Shown here one piece after another: positions 14,226-26,600 of a stretch of DNA of 64,000 bases (its first letter is position 1; every line of letters starts with the position of its first letter). Under the pieces are notes generated by a model, which saw nothing but the letters and a program-made list of their open reading frames with translations, made no database searches and was not told the DNA's origin. The translations under genes and the position numbers were made by a program. The DNA comes from Caenorhabditis elegans (lineage: Eukaryota > Nematoda > Chromadorea > Rhabditida > Rhabditidae), in the NCBI RefSeq assembly GCF_000002985.6, contig NC_003281.10, positions 7,254,001 through 7,318,000 on the forward strand, written 5' to 3'.

Positions 14226-14697
14226 ATACCTGAAGCCTTCAATAATTGTTTCCAACTATTTTTCTCTTCATAAGATAATCTCATCAATTTTTGCTGTAAA
14301 TAGTTTTTTCTTCACTGAAAAAAGAAAAGCACATTTCCATTTCAATTTCTCATCTTCTTCCTTTCATCCAGGGTTTGTGTATGTTGATCTCAAATCATCA
14401 ATATATTCATGTTATTTTTCAATCATTTATTATTTTTATTATTTTTTCTCTATTTTTTTTTGAATAAATCTTTCAAACATGAAAAGAAAATAAATATAAG
14501 AAAAGTGAAATGCTAAAAAAAGAGTTGTAAGGGGAGCGTTGTACCCGACATAGGAGCAACAGACAACATGAGTTAGAAGAGATTACAAGCTCGACACTTG
14601 CCACGTGGACTAAGGGGGTGTGTAAAGCAGATTAAACAATAAAGAATCCTACTGTACAAAACAAAATCATATACAATTTCTAGGCATTTAGGATGTT
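14226..14697. other. Convergent 3' ends of globin-like gene and psd-1
   Basis: Two genes end here facing each other. On the plus strand AATAAA at 14463-14468 is a likely poly(A) signal for the globin-like gene. On the minus strand AATAAATGA (plus TCATTTATT near 14422-14431) could serve psd-1. If both are used, the 3' untranslated regions overlap. No other gene is seen. Confidence 0.5.
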
Positions 14698-17031
14698 CTA
14701 AACCCCATCAGCAACAAGACTTTGACCGTATCGAAGTGGGTCACCCGCTTTGATGGCAAATTTAATAGTGGGTGGAGCTTGGAAAACGAGGACGATCGTC
14801 GATCCGAGACGGAACTCTCCAACACGTTCACCCGAAACATATGGTGCATGGATTTCTGTTTCAGTGTTCATTATTTTCTGAGTTTTCCTGCGAACAATGT
14901 TCGTTCGGAGTGAAGGTTCGGCGTCGACGACAATGTCTCCGACGTTTGTTGCAGCGACAGCAGACATTGAAAAGAATCCGTGTCTCCAGCTACCATTGAG
15001 CACAACTCTGAAAATATAATATTAAAATTGCTGAGTTTTTGTTTTCTAAGAAAACAAATTTAGTAGCAAAAACAATTTTTTGGCTATTTCAGACCAAAAA
15101 AGGAAAGTTTTTCAAAAAGTATGCTGTTTTGGTCGAATTTTTAATGACATCCCTGGTACTCTATATTCTCAAATTCAACAAAAATTTTCAACACTGACCG
15201 TTCATTCAAACAGAATAAATGTGGCACATGACTCAACAGAGTCGGTCGAACCGATAGAAGCAGTCCCGGAACATGACGACATTGATTGGCAACCCATCTT
15301 GCAGGTGAATGGAATGCATGATAATCTCCAGGTGCCAAATAGATGACAACTTGATACAAGTCGAGTTCATCTTTTTGTGGAAGATCCACATCACCAAGGA
15401 ATTTATCCACGTCGTAGTCATGTCCTTTCACATATTCAATCTTGTTATCTTCAACTTTTCCAAAATGAAGAACTGTTCCATCTGCTGGAGAAACTAATGG
15501 AGAAGCACTGATCGGGCGTGTTGATTCCTTGAGTTTTCGATTGAAAAATGCGGCAAATGATGGGTAATTCTTGAAATCTGGATCCACACAGTCATCCATT
15601 CGACAATCATACATTCGGGCAAATCCACCGAGAAGATGCTCGCGGAGCCAGACGGGAATCTCTTGATTTGCCAATCCTCCAATGACACGGCTAGCAGTGT
15701 TGAATGGAAGAGACAGGTAGACACGAATCTTGAAGAAAATGTATTAGAAATATATTGAGTTTCAATACTGGTAAGATTTTTAAATTTTTTCCAAAGTTTA
15801 TTTTAGTTACCCTAGAGGAACCCTCAAACACTTACAATTTTCTAACATTCCTATATTACCCAGACGCGAAATTTTGCGCAAAAAATACCCGGTAAAAAAT
15901 TGTGACGACAATTTTTTGTAATGCGTAAAGTACTGTAAGAACTAAAGTAAGTACTTTGAAGAGTACTGTAATAAACATACTTTTATCGTAAAAACATAAC
16001 TAATCGATGAAAATCCCGGAGGAACGTAAGTTTGAAATTACAGTACTCCTCTATGTGTACACATTTTTGAACTTAACAAAAAATTGTTGTGTCACCGGTT
16101 ACCGTATCCTTAAGCAAAATTTCGCATCTGGGTAAAACTTGTAGGATACTTTTTTTGTTTGTAATAAAAAATAGGCTTACAAAATAATAAAAAACAGTTT
16201 CAAACAAAAATCAACGTAGAAATTTTCGAAATTTTCGAGAAAAAAATTGTTTCTCACCTTCCAATTACTGTAATAATGCTTGCTATCCACAATTTCTCTC
16301 CAATCCGGAGTGAATAGATACCCAACATATGAAGCTCCGCCGATAATCAATGTTGAGACAGACAACCATTTCACCCAACTCCCTGAAAAAAATACATTTC
16401 AATCAAACTCCTTATCGAAATTGAATTTTTTCATTTTAAATTTTAAGCTTATTGCTTTTATTGATGCTTTCCGATGATAAAATTCTGACCGACGTACCCA
16501 AAAAGTTGGTAAAATCAGCGAACATTGGACTCTCGTGAAACATTTTAAAATTTTAAATCAAGATTATTGAAAGTGGAATTGAAATGACCGCATGAGTCAT
16601 GTTTTTCATGTTTTGAACATATGCAAAAATGACGAATTGGGAGTTTAAAAACAAAACGGAAACATTTAAAAAAAATGCATCTAACTATGAATTTGGATTT
16701 TTAATTTTTTTTTAAACACTTTCCCGGAGGAAAATGTTCTTTTTGAATATATTTTTAATTTTTGTATAATAAAGATACATTTTTGGATAAACTTGAGGAA
16801 CAAAGATGAATTTTGATTTTTTTTTTTCAATTTTAAAAATAACTGACTCTTTTATACTCATTCTCTTATTATTCTCAAAAGACTGTTTTCATCCTGTATG
16901 GGATCCCTATGAGTTCAATTTTAGAAAATCGGTCACTTTTCGTACTTACAAAATGCCACAAAAATCAAAAAAGGATTGAGTGCCATTAGTGAATCAGGAT
17001 GAAGAAAACCACCAGAGTAGATATCCAACAT
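14698..17031 (-). CDS. psd-1: Phosphatidylserine decarboxylase, mitochondrial type
   Basis: The enzyme removes CO2 from phosphatidylserine to make phosphatidylethanolamine at the mitochondrial inner membrane. Exons 17031-16950, 16382-16258, 15728-15199 and 15007-14698 give 348 residues. A hydrophobic stretch at about residues 34-51 ([15 protein letters not shown]) is the membrane anchor. The FRLGST motif near the C-terminus is the self-cleavage site: Ser315 becomes the pyruvoyl group of the small alpha chain of about 34 residues, leaving the larger beta chain. [11 protein letters not shown] and [11 protein letters not shown] are typical family segments. An alternative first exon (ATG at 16543, exon 16543-16498) joins in the same phase and gives 336 residues. 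The acceptor of the third exon, TTCTTCAAG, is a little weak. The symbol follows the C. elegans homologue I recognise. Confidence 0.93.
15856..16135. repeat. 280-bp palindromic repeat (MITE-like) in psd-1 intron
   Basis: The left end TTACCCAGACGCGAAATTTT pairs with the right end AAAATTTCGCATCTGGGTAA, making a foldback unit inside the second psd-1 intron. Its left end is nearly repeated at about 52199 in the CWF19-like gene, so it belongs to a dispersed family. It has no coding capacity. Confidence 0.75.
16498..16543 (-). other. psd-1: Alternative first exon of psd-1
   Basis: On the minus strand an ATG at 16543 opens 15 codons ([15 protein letters not shown]) and ends with one extra base before GTACGT. 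The upstream first exon (17031-16950) also ends in phase 1, so either can splice to the exon at 16382. The choice changes the residues before the membrane anchor and could alter mitochondrial import. Confidence 0.6.
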
Positions 17032-20000
17032 TTCTTTTTCCAAAAAAAAAAAACAAATAAGATTGTGAAGATCACTTATTCCGTTCGTCTATTCACATCG
17101 CAGTGTGAAAACACGGTAAGTGTGTATGGGAAAGTGGGCGGAGCTTAAAATTGTTTAAGTTGATAAGAAGAACTTTTGAGACGAGATAATAGAGATGTGA
17201 ACGCGGAAAAATAACAATTTCAGGTCGAAAGATACGAAATACAAGAAGGTGATGATGCTTCTATTGAGAGGAAATTGTAGATGGTAAATGAGAGAGTGAG
17301 AGAGACTTAGAATAACAAAGACTCAGACAAAATAAGAAAATGAGAAAGAACATGTGATGAGAATGAATGGAAATGACGAACTGAATTGGTATTTTCCAAA
17401 ATGACGAACTTTGTGCGGTGATGTAACGAACAGTTCCCTATTTGGATGATAATATATTTTTTAAAAGAAAAAAAAACAAAAGATAAGAACTGAAAGAGAT
17501 GAGCACAAATCAGTGGAACTATGGTCAAATGTGGAGACGTTTTTTATAAAAATTTAAACGTTTTTGAATTGGGTTATAATGGTAATCATCAGTTCTGAAA
17601 TAAATGCTGCATTCATCATTCTTTTCTAATTCTTCTTTGAAAGATACTTGCTATTTGCCAGCCTTCAAGTTAATTCCAAAAAAATTCCGAAAAAAACTTT
17701 GTTAGGCGTTCACTTCTGTAGTTGTAGATTCAGACGAAATCAAGTGAAATCAAGTGGAAATAATTTGAAATAAACTTTAAACTGTTCGTATTTGCCTCGA
17801 TTTTAATAATGCTCAAATATCAACCAAGATGATTTTTTAAAAGCAATAAAAATGTATTTTAACCGAAATTTTGAAGTTATTTAGTAGACTTTCAACAACT
17901 ACTAAGTTAACCAAAAAGCAAAAGCGGACAAGTAGGCACCTCTCACTTCAGGTCAGAAGTTGTTACACTACTGGTAGGACAGTGTAAATTCAAGATACAA
18001 TCATCAGAATGTCGGAATTTTTTCGATTGAAATTTTTCAATAAGAAAATACTCTCCATTATAAGAGTACACCGGAAACAAACAGAACGAGGCAAAAAATG
18101 TCGAAATTGTGTAAAACGGAGACCAATTATATGAGATGATGATGGACGCAGTGAATCTGAACGTATAATACCACCCAAAAAAAGTAGAAAATAACAGTGT
18201 AGACGAAGAGAGAATAGGGAATACGCAAATTCATTCGTCCCCTGGTAAACAAGCGGGGGACCCCCCGTTCATCTCACCCGATGAGTCATGTGATTCTGAT
18301 GAGGCGGGGTCCATTATTTGTGACAATGAGAGTGAGGGAGAAGAAGAGACGCAGACATTAGGAATGGATAGTCATGTGGGGAATGTGCTCGAGAATAGAG
18401 TTCCGGTGATGTGTGTGGCATGATGCCCCGATCGTTACGGTTTTTGAAGAGGACGCGAGTGATGTTTTTTCATAGAATGAAAGTGGATAGAGTAAGAGTA
18501 AATATAATAAAGATATTATATTACATAATCTGTACTTTTTATTTTTAGTTTTACTGGTTTGAGAAAAACCCAGAAAATGTCTTGAATTTTTGAATTTCTA
18601 TTGGTAGGAGCATATATTTCCGGTATCTGCCAGTATGTTTTACGACAAGAATATGTAATCAACAAAAGTACAACAAGGAACCGTTTCAAATGTAATCCAT
18701 CTAAATCCATGTTTCCCTAATATTATTAGTATGTGATAATAAAATTACCGTTCTTATTAATAGGTTCATAAGTTCAAATAATATCATCTCATCTAATATC
18801 AAACTAGATGTTCTTTGATACCTTTTTCCCACCTCGACTGGCCATTTCTTTTCATTAAGTTCTGCATTAGGCTCCACCTTTTCCTGCCGTCCTTTTTCCT
18901 TATCAGTTACCGATTTATCACTTAACTTCTCGTCCCGGGGCTAGAAACGGATACAGTGCAAGAAGAGAAGCAGAAACAAAAACACAAAAGCAACTAAAGT
19001 GTAGGGTTTTGATATGGAAAGGGAATTTCTAAAAAATAGAAACACTTTTTCCCAGAGGAGATGATGAAAATCACGTGTTGGGTTGATGCATTCTTCCGAT
19101 GGCCCGATATTGTCCATTGGATGTACGGAAGACAGAATATCACGTGAGAGGAAAGGACAACAAAGAAAGGGGGAGGAGTTTAAAGAACTTGCAATAACTT
19201 ACAATATTGTACAATAACGTGATCAAAATGTTGTCAAATCGGTAAATTTTAATATTTAGAGCAGCATGTGAAACGCAGAAAACTTCTGCTGAAAAGTCGC
19301 TTTGAAAAATATTCTTCTCGGTTCACTGATTTCAAAATTTTAATAGAAAACCACCAGAACCCTGCACATGGAGAGCGTGTGACCCACACAATCCCAAAAA
19401 ATGTGGAATTTCTAAATAAATTAGAGATAATAAACATGTGTTTTGCTCAATGACCAGTAGGTTTTTTGCGAGAAAAATCTATCCTATTGGAAAATTATAG
19501 TTTTTATTATAGTATTTTACACGGAATTGGATAGATCTTAATCTAGATTTAGAGTTTAAGGAAAACCAATGATTTGTAAATACCGACAAAACCCATAAAA
19601 TTTAAATGCTATGAATTTGAAACAGTTCAACGATAGGAAAACACATTATTTTTTTCAGGATTATTTTCTAGAGTACATCATGTTAGATTTCAAAGGAAAC
19701 AATGTCCATCTTCAGAATATATTCTTAATGAAAAGAATGCCGAAATGTCTTTTTGATTGTTGAAACATGTGAAACTGCTCTACGTGGATAAGCATATAGA
19801 CTCCAGGAATATCGTATTTCCGAAAGGTACAATCAGATGACCACAAAAGTATGTGGCGTGACGCATGTAATCCAACGTGTCAGGTTTCTCGTGTCTGAAC
19901 CAATTTGGATCAAAGAATCAAATCACGCCATTATCTTGTTTTACTTTTGCAGCAATCGAGATTATTGTTCTACGAACATTGTTCAATCAAACTACGGTAG

Positions 20001-21045
20001 TTTTTTGTTGAAGCAGAAAAAGAAATGGAGGAGGAACTACTAATATTGGAAATTGGTATAGATGTAGATGAAGAATGATCGACATAAGAAGAAGAAGAAG
20101 AAAAAGATGCAGGTCGAGGAGGACTTCTTTTATGTTTGTACGACCGATTTCAAACCAGGTTTGGGAGGACTGTGCAGCACCTGTTGCTTCTGTTGATGGA
20201 GAGAAAAGCTGCTGAGAATGAAGGAGGCCGAAAGAGCAAATAGTGATGGAAATGGTCGATATGGGAAAAAAATGAGACAAAAAACAACAAAACGACGCAG
20301 AGATCGAACAGAATCCTGACTACTGTATTTGAGCGTATTTATTGCAGATAATTGTACTAGGAAATGTCGACTGAATTTTATAACTATATACATTCTACAG
20401 TAGTAAATTGAGTGAAACTAAATGTAAGACACTTAGGAAGAAGTCAGCGAGAAACTATTTTGTAGGAACATGGAGGGTGCAATACTATTAGAGGAAATAC
20501 GGTAATTGCTATTTTTAGTTTTTTCCGTGGAATCATAAAATTTTTTCTCTAGTCATTTGATTCAAAACTTAAAAAAAAACAGAAGCCAAATATATCTTGT
20601 ACAAATCTATTTAACAACTCGCCACGACTAAAAACCAAAGCAGAAATGGGACAATTTAGTTCAAACACAGAAGTAGAACACATAGATCACAGTTATTTGA
20701 ACAATTTTTGTTGGGTTTTCGAACATACGATTCTATTTTGAGGTTTTTTCGGGTATTTTTTTGAGGCGTTTTGACATTTTTCTTGCATTTTTCGATAAAA
20801 GGGGCTAAAAAGTGAAAAATGTTTCACTAGAAAATGAATTTTGAAACTATGTTCAACATTTTTGAATTTTCAAGGAAAACGTTTTAGAATTACATTTATT
20901 AAATAATTGGACATCTTTCTATCTAGTGATTAATTTATACATTTTCAGAAAAATTTCAGGGCGAAATGATAAGATTTAAATTGAACATTAGGTTTTTTTT
21001 TGAAAATACACAATTTTTAAATTAATCAATCCATAAAATAAAAAA
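17032..21045. other. Gene-poor 4-kb region upstream of psd-1
   Basis: No exon set with good splice sites or a recognisable protein is seen. The stretch 18230-18430 is unusually GC-rich for the window and contains TGAGTCA and a GGGGGACCCCCCG palindrome. CACGTG E-boxes occur near 19070 and 19140. This may be a distal promoter. An AGAAG-rich run lies at about 20083-20105. Open frames at 19987-20393 on the minus strand are low-complexity and were not called. Confidence 0.4.
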
Positions 21046-21380
21046 CTAACTTTTCTTTTTCTGGGATGCTCCAATTATCACTTCCTTCGTCGCGTACACA
21101 TTTTTCGATTGATTCGTCAATTCACGGACGCTTCGGAGCATCATTGGCGGGCTCACAACCTGCTCAAGAAGCATAATTTATTTATTTGAAAAACTTTTTT
21201 TTTAAACTTCTAGAAATATTTCAGGAGTTTGTTACGAAAACAGCAGGCTCACAGTTTTCGTTTTTCTTTCATAAAAATGTGTTTTTTTAATTAGAAAAAA
21301 AATGAATTCTAAAAGAATACTTTTTTAGAAACAGCAGGAAGCATTCTGGCGGACCGAAGAACGTTGAAAAGTGGCATCAT
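21046..21380 (-). CDS. 57-residue basic protein, possible mitochondrial peptide
   Basis: Two exons, 21380-21321 and 21159-21046, join in phase 0 and give 57 residues ending in QKKKS. The donor is GTATTC and the acceptor GAGCAG. The N-terminus MMPLFNVLRSARMLPAVSKK is rich in Arg, Leu and Ser without acidic residues, which resembles a mitochondrial targeting helix. I do not recognise the family. The ATG lies about 320 bp downstream of the SPOUT1-like stop codon on the same strand, after an acceptor-like TTTTGCCAG, so it is probably the second cistron of an SL2-type operon. The exon could continue upstream in frame (FSPEN before MM), so the start is not certain. Confidence 0.6.
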
Positions 21381-21700
21381 GTTTTCTGGTGAGAACCTGG
21401 CAAAATTAGAATTCTTCAAACTTCGAATGTATAAAAATATTTCAAAAAAATAGCATCTAGGTTCATGACCCGAAATGTGAAAGATTTGAAAATGAACAAA
21501 ATTTCGAACAAATCATTATTTTTATGACAAAACGAGCAAGGAGTAAAATGGGCGATAAGTGTAACAATAACATTCAACAAAAAACAAAGAGATAACGGGA
21601 AGAAACAATTTTAAGAACTGGTTGGAAAACAAGTTGAAATGAGCATTTTTAAGAAAATGTTCAATAACTTCCAAATTATTTTCTTATAAATCGGATATCT

Positions 21701-23271
21701 TCAAAGCGCGTTTAGAGTCTCAAGATGGCATTGAACTTGAGCCAAAACGGAAAGCACATTCTCCTCAACACGTTCGCTGCGAGACCCATTTGAAAGAGAA
21801 GTTGTTCTAATGAGCACATCGAATGCATCTTCTGCGCGACGCCATTCTGCCAATTCTTCAGATTCCACAGCTGCATCCACGCCGGCAACTCCACCGAATA
21901 CAAGCAATATTTTTCTGTAATAATTTTAGTTAATAAAATCTTCATTTTTTATTCATTTTTAAAAGGATATATCTCGAAATGTTAGTAATTATATGTGAAT
22001 AAATCTTACGGTTTGTTTAAAATGCAAACATCCATTTGAGAAGCCAGCTTTCCACGTGGAGATACTCCGGCCACAATGTCAAACTTTTTTCTGAAAATTT
22101 GGGAGTTTAAAAATTATTTAAAGTATTCTCATAATATGAACTTACGCTTGGAGAACTTTCTGTAATCCAGTCATAAGTCGCACAGAATATCCCCAATATA
22201 AACCAGTTTCACGGGTTACTGTAGCTCCACTTGTGATGCTTCCACGGTAAAGTTTGCATTCTGAAATTTATTTGTTTAGAATTTTAATATTAAATAGTGC
22301 AAGGCAGCAATACAATTTTACAGAATATTTAAGCAATAAATATTTAAATTAATTTTAAAACTTACGTTCGGTCAAATTCTTGATTTCTACAGTAACCCTT
22401 GTGTACGGTGGCAGTTGAACGGCGTCCGAATCAATTTCAAATTCCTTTTCCAATCCAATATTACAGATTGGTCCACGGCCATCTTTTGATCGTTTTTTCA
22501 GTACAACTCCTTCGCGGAATCGAAGTGTCTTTTCATCGTATTTAAGATGGTGCTGAGCGTCTAAAGGATTCAGAAGACCGGCATTTTTCAAAGGTTTTTG
22601 AATTGGAAATAGATCTTTTCGAAGGTATTGTGGACACTCGAGATACTCAAGAATTTTTGCAAGATAGAAGCATCCTTCATAGTTTGTTTCAGCTGGAATA
22701 AGATTTCCTTGCCACGTTCCGTTGTAGTATGCATTGACGGCTCTGAAAAATTATAATTTTCAACAAATGAAATTTTTTCCACAATTTTCAGTTCTTTTTA
22801 ACGAATTTAAGTTAAAACTTACTCGTCCGTCATTCTACATGACTCGTCGTAGATAATAATTTCATCAACACGATACAAAGTAGCTGCTCTTGCAATTTGA
22901 CCAGCCATATACGTTCGAAGTTCGGCTGATTGAGCATTATTCAGAAATTGACCAGGAACGGCGATGGAAATTGTGAATGGTGGAGCTGAATTATTGAAAT
23001 TTGAAATTTTTAAATTTAATTTAAACGTTAACTCACTGTGATCGACTTTCTCAATTTTCGCTTTTTTTGCTTCTTCGGCTTCCTTGATAATTTTTTCTTC
23101 GTTTTTTCGCTTTTTCTCGTCTTTCACTGGAAATATATTAAAAATGAAAATAAACAAGCAATTAAATAACTTACTTTTTCTCCAATCTAATCGTTCCTCC
23201 TTTGTCGAATTGAACAATTTTTTACGAATGTCATTTTTCTCTTTAAATGTCTTTTTCTGATCAGGATGCAT
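21701..23271 (-). CDS. SPOUT1/C9orf114-type RNA methyltransferase
   Basis: Exons 23271-23175, 23126-23037, 22985-22823, 22742-22366, 22260-22146, 22090-22010 and 21914-21701 give 378 residues, close to the human SPOUT1 length. Residues 1-62 are Lys/Glu-rich and likely a nuclear/RNA-binding tail. The catalytic part follows: PPFTISIAVPG, then AGQIARAATLYRVDEIIIYDE, and near the C-terminus ILLVFGGVAGVDAAVE, the expected knot segment of the TrmH-like SPOUT fold that binds S-adenosylmethionine. The family acts in the nucleus and, from vertebrate work, on RNA with effects at spindles and centromeres; its worm role is inferred. An acceptor-like TTTTTTCAG lies 3 bases before the ATG, so the message is probably trans-spliced. 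It shares a 332-bp upstream region with the divergent transporter. Confidence 0.9.
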
Positions 23272-23603
23272 TTTCTGAAAAAACATTACTTTCAAATCGA
23301 ATATAATTTGTGAAAGAACATTAGAACACTGAAAAATGTGAAAATTAGGACGGAAAAGTGGAAATTGTATAAAACTTTGCAAAAAAAATTGTTTTTTATT
23401 CGTAAATGCATTCGCGCTCCAATCGAACATCACATGCGCGGTTTTTCGAATATGAGTTTTTGCAACATTGGATTGATTTTCAATAATTTCACCGAGAGTA
23501 ATATAAAGGAATATAGAATTAAAACTAAATTTGAATAAAAGTCACGTTTACGTAATGGATATTATCTCCCAGTTGCGAAGAAAAATAATTTATTTCGTAA
23601 ATA
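23272..23603. promoter_or_regulatory. Bidirectional promoter region
   Basis: The 332 bp between the minus-strand methyltransferase and the plus-strand transporter must serve both genes. It contains T-rich stretches and an acceptor-like TTTTTTCAG just before the methyltransferase start. No named transcription factor site is evident. Confidence 0.5.
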
Positions 23604-26600
23604 ATGTCGATATCAAGACGAAGTTATGAACAGTTCGATGAAATGAAATCAGAAAATCAAGAAAATAATTCCAAGAAGGTAGGTCATTTTTAAAATATCT
23701 AGATAGCTTTAGCTAATTTTCAGAAAAGCTCCGAGCGTCTGAAGAAATTGGATCCAGATAAGTTTGTAGAAGCTTATGGAGCCTATGGAAAATACCAGAT
23801 ATTTACTTATGTCCTCGTGCAAACTCTAAATTTTTTCTATTCTTCATCTATGTATATTATGAGTTTTGTGCAGCTTAATCTGGAAAAACAATGCGAGTAT
23901 AAAAATGAGGTTGGAATTTAATTTTTATTTTATATAAAAATCGTGATATTGTAGACGATTCCTATAAGTGAAACTTGTCAAATTGAAACGGAATCCAGTA
24001 AAGCATTTGGAAATTTGAATGGAGAATATTGTGGAATTGCTGAAAATACACTTGTCAAGTGAGTATACTTTCGCATTCCACCTCTTTCCACGTTGCAAAA
24101 AATGTTCTTTTGAAAAACATTATTTGTAGTTTATGGAAATAGATTAAAAAATGTTCCATAATTTTTTGTCCACTAAAATTATAATAATCGGATTTTTTTC
24201 TGAATAAGGTGATGGTGATTATCCAGTGGCGGAATTTTGCAATTTTTCTACCAAACGTTTAATGCCAGGTCTCGACACGAACGAAGTATTTTATAATGGA
24301 AAATGCGCCAATACAGTAACCCGTTTCTTCAATTTTTGCGGTTTTTTCTGGAATACATTTTTTGTTGAAAAACAGTGATAAAACCTGAAAACTGAGGTTA
24401 CTGTAGTCGTTAATGGTCCACACAGAAATCATAAACTGAAACAAATAAATATTTAAAAACTAAAATTTTCATCGGTCAAGTTGGTGTCGATGGGGGGCTT
24501 CTCAGATAACCCACCGACTCCGGACCGTATTGAAAGTGATCATTCAACATCTGCTTATATACAAACATTCTCCCAAGCGACCGACTTTTTGCGCTGAATT
24601 TCATAATTTCCTTTTTCCTTTCGTCTCTGTGTCTACAACCATGCAAGTACTGGAAAAATGTCTGGCGCTGGGAGAGTATGTGGTATATAAACAACCAAGA
24701 GAAGACAACTTTCAATTCGGTCCGGAGTCAATGGGTTATCTTTCAAAACCCCCCATTGACAACAACTTGACCGGCGTTTTTTGCAATTTTGTATATTATT
24801 AGGACTCAAATATCAAAACAAAACATTTTCAGTGTCACGAATCAAAAAGCATCTACGAATTTGCTCGTAGATTTTGATCTCTCATGTTCTCATTGGTTTT
24901 TTCAAGAATTTGGATTGACAATTTTCACGATTGGAGCAGTGATTGCAGTGCCTTTTATGTCAATGTTAGCTGATAGATATGGAAGAAAACCAATTATTGT
25001 GACAACAGCAATTCTGGCTTTTTTGGCAAACATGGCTGCATCCTTTAGTCCAAATTTTGCAATTTTTCTAATTCTGAGAGCATTTATTGGAGCTTGTAGT
25101 GATGTGAGCTTCATCTTTTGAAGATCTAAAACAACTGAACATATCAATTTCAGTCGTATCTTTCTGTTGCAAGTGTTGCCACATGTGAATACTTGTCTGA
25201 AAAGGCAAGAGCCTGGATTACGGTAGTCTACAACGTGGCATGGTCTCTTGGTATGGTATGGACACTTTTGGTAACTCTGATGACTGATGACTGGCGATGG
25301 AGATATTTTATTGTATCATTACCCGGTGTTTATGGTTTTGCTTTATGGTATTTCTTACCCGAGAGTCCTCACTGGCTGATAACGAAGAATAAAACCGAAA
25401 AGTTGAAAAAGTACATTAAAACTGCAAATAGGTGGGCTCTAGTTAAGAATATAGAAGTATTCTAATAACGTTTTTAGAGTGAATAACGTATCACCTGAAT
25501 TCAATGATTGCCAACAAAGTTCACATCATGAGGAAAAACATGAATCGTTCAAAGCCTTGCTGGGGAGTAAAAAATTGATTTGGCTCCTTTTTGCAAACGG
25601 ATTTATCGAGTAAGTTGGGAAACTATAAAAAGCCAATAAATGGGCCGGTCTATTGTGGTTATTTATTAGGTGACTTCTGTTCAAGATAATGTCGGGAGCT
25701 CCATAATACATTATGACTAGGGATGTAGGCATGTAGGTAGATATGTAGGTATGTCTCATGAGCATTTATACTGTCTTTATGCATGGCTACTTGTTTTTCT
25801 GTACACTACGATTTTAGATTAACTTTATCTAAAGAATTCAAAAGTTCGCAAGTCTGGTTTTCCAATTTATTTAGAAAAAACTGATCCATTTTGTCGTTCT
25901 CCCAATTTTAATTATTCAGAATGGTGATTTCCCTGGTCTATTTTGCAATTTCCTTTATGTCCGTTGAGCTTGGCGGTGATCAGGTCCAGGCATTCCTCTA
26001 TTCATCTTTGATTGAGATTCCAGGTGAACTGTTTCAGAAATCCTGGAATTTCCATCAATTCTTCTACTTTCAGCTGGTCTTGCCGTAATTCCATTAATGA
26101 TGAAAATGGGTCGAAAGATGATTGTCATTTGGTGCCTTGTATTTCAAACTCTTGCTCTTATTGGAGTTACAGTATTTCTTGATTCTTATGAATTTAAGCT
26201 TGTCATCATGCTTGTAGCAAAAGTTATGGCCACGTGAGTTTCTTGCGTTATTTATAGATCAAATTTTTCAAGCCAAAAAGTATTTTTCATTAAAAATAAC
26301 GTAATTTATTGTATTAGTAGAAATTTCCATGAAAATCCTATCAAAATTGACGAAATTCAGTATCAAGTGGTCAGCAAGTCGCTACTCAGCCAATTACCAA
26401 ACTGTTATAACTATGTTTAAAGTGATTGTAGAGTTTTAGTTTAAGAGACAAAGTTGTAGAACATAACATTTGACATGACATGAAATATGTAATAAGTTTG
26501 ATACAAATACTGAACATTGTCTCCAGATAAGGTCCTCAAATGGCTTCGTATCACATTCTAACCTATACCGTTCAAAGCATAATTTGAATCTACAAGTATT

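Noticed and set aside
19987..20393. Overlapping Leu/Ser-rich minus-strand frames
   Set aside because: They derive from an AGAAG-rich stretch read in reverse, with no splice partners.
22819..23433. 204-codon minus-strand frame longer than the methyltransferase exons
   Set aside because: It reads through two clear introns (TTTCAG and TTTCCAG acceptors with GT donors) and upstream of the trans-splice-like site. The spliced model matches the SPOUT1 family.
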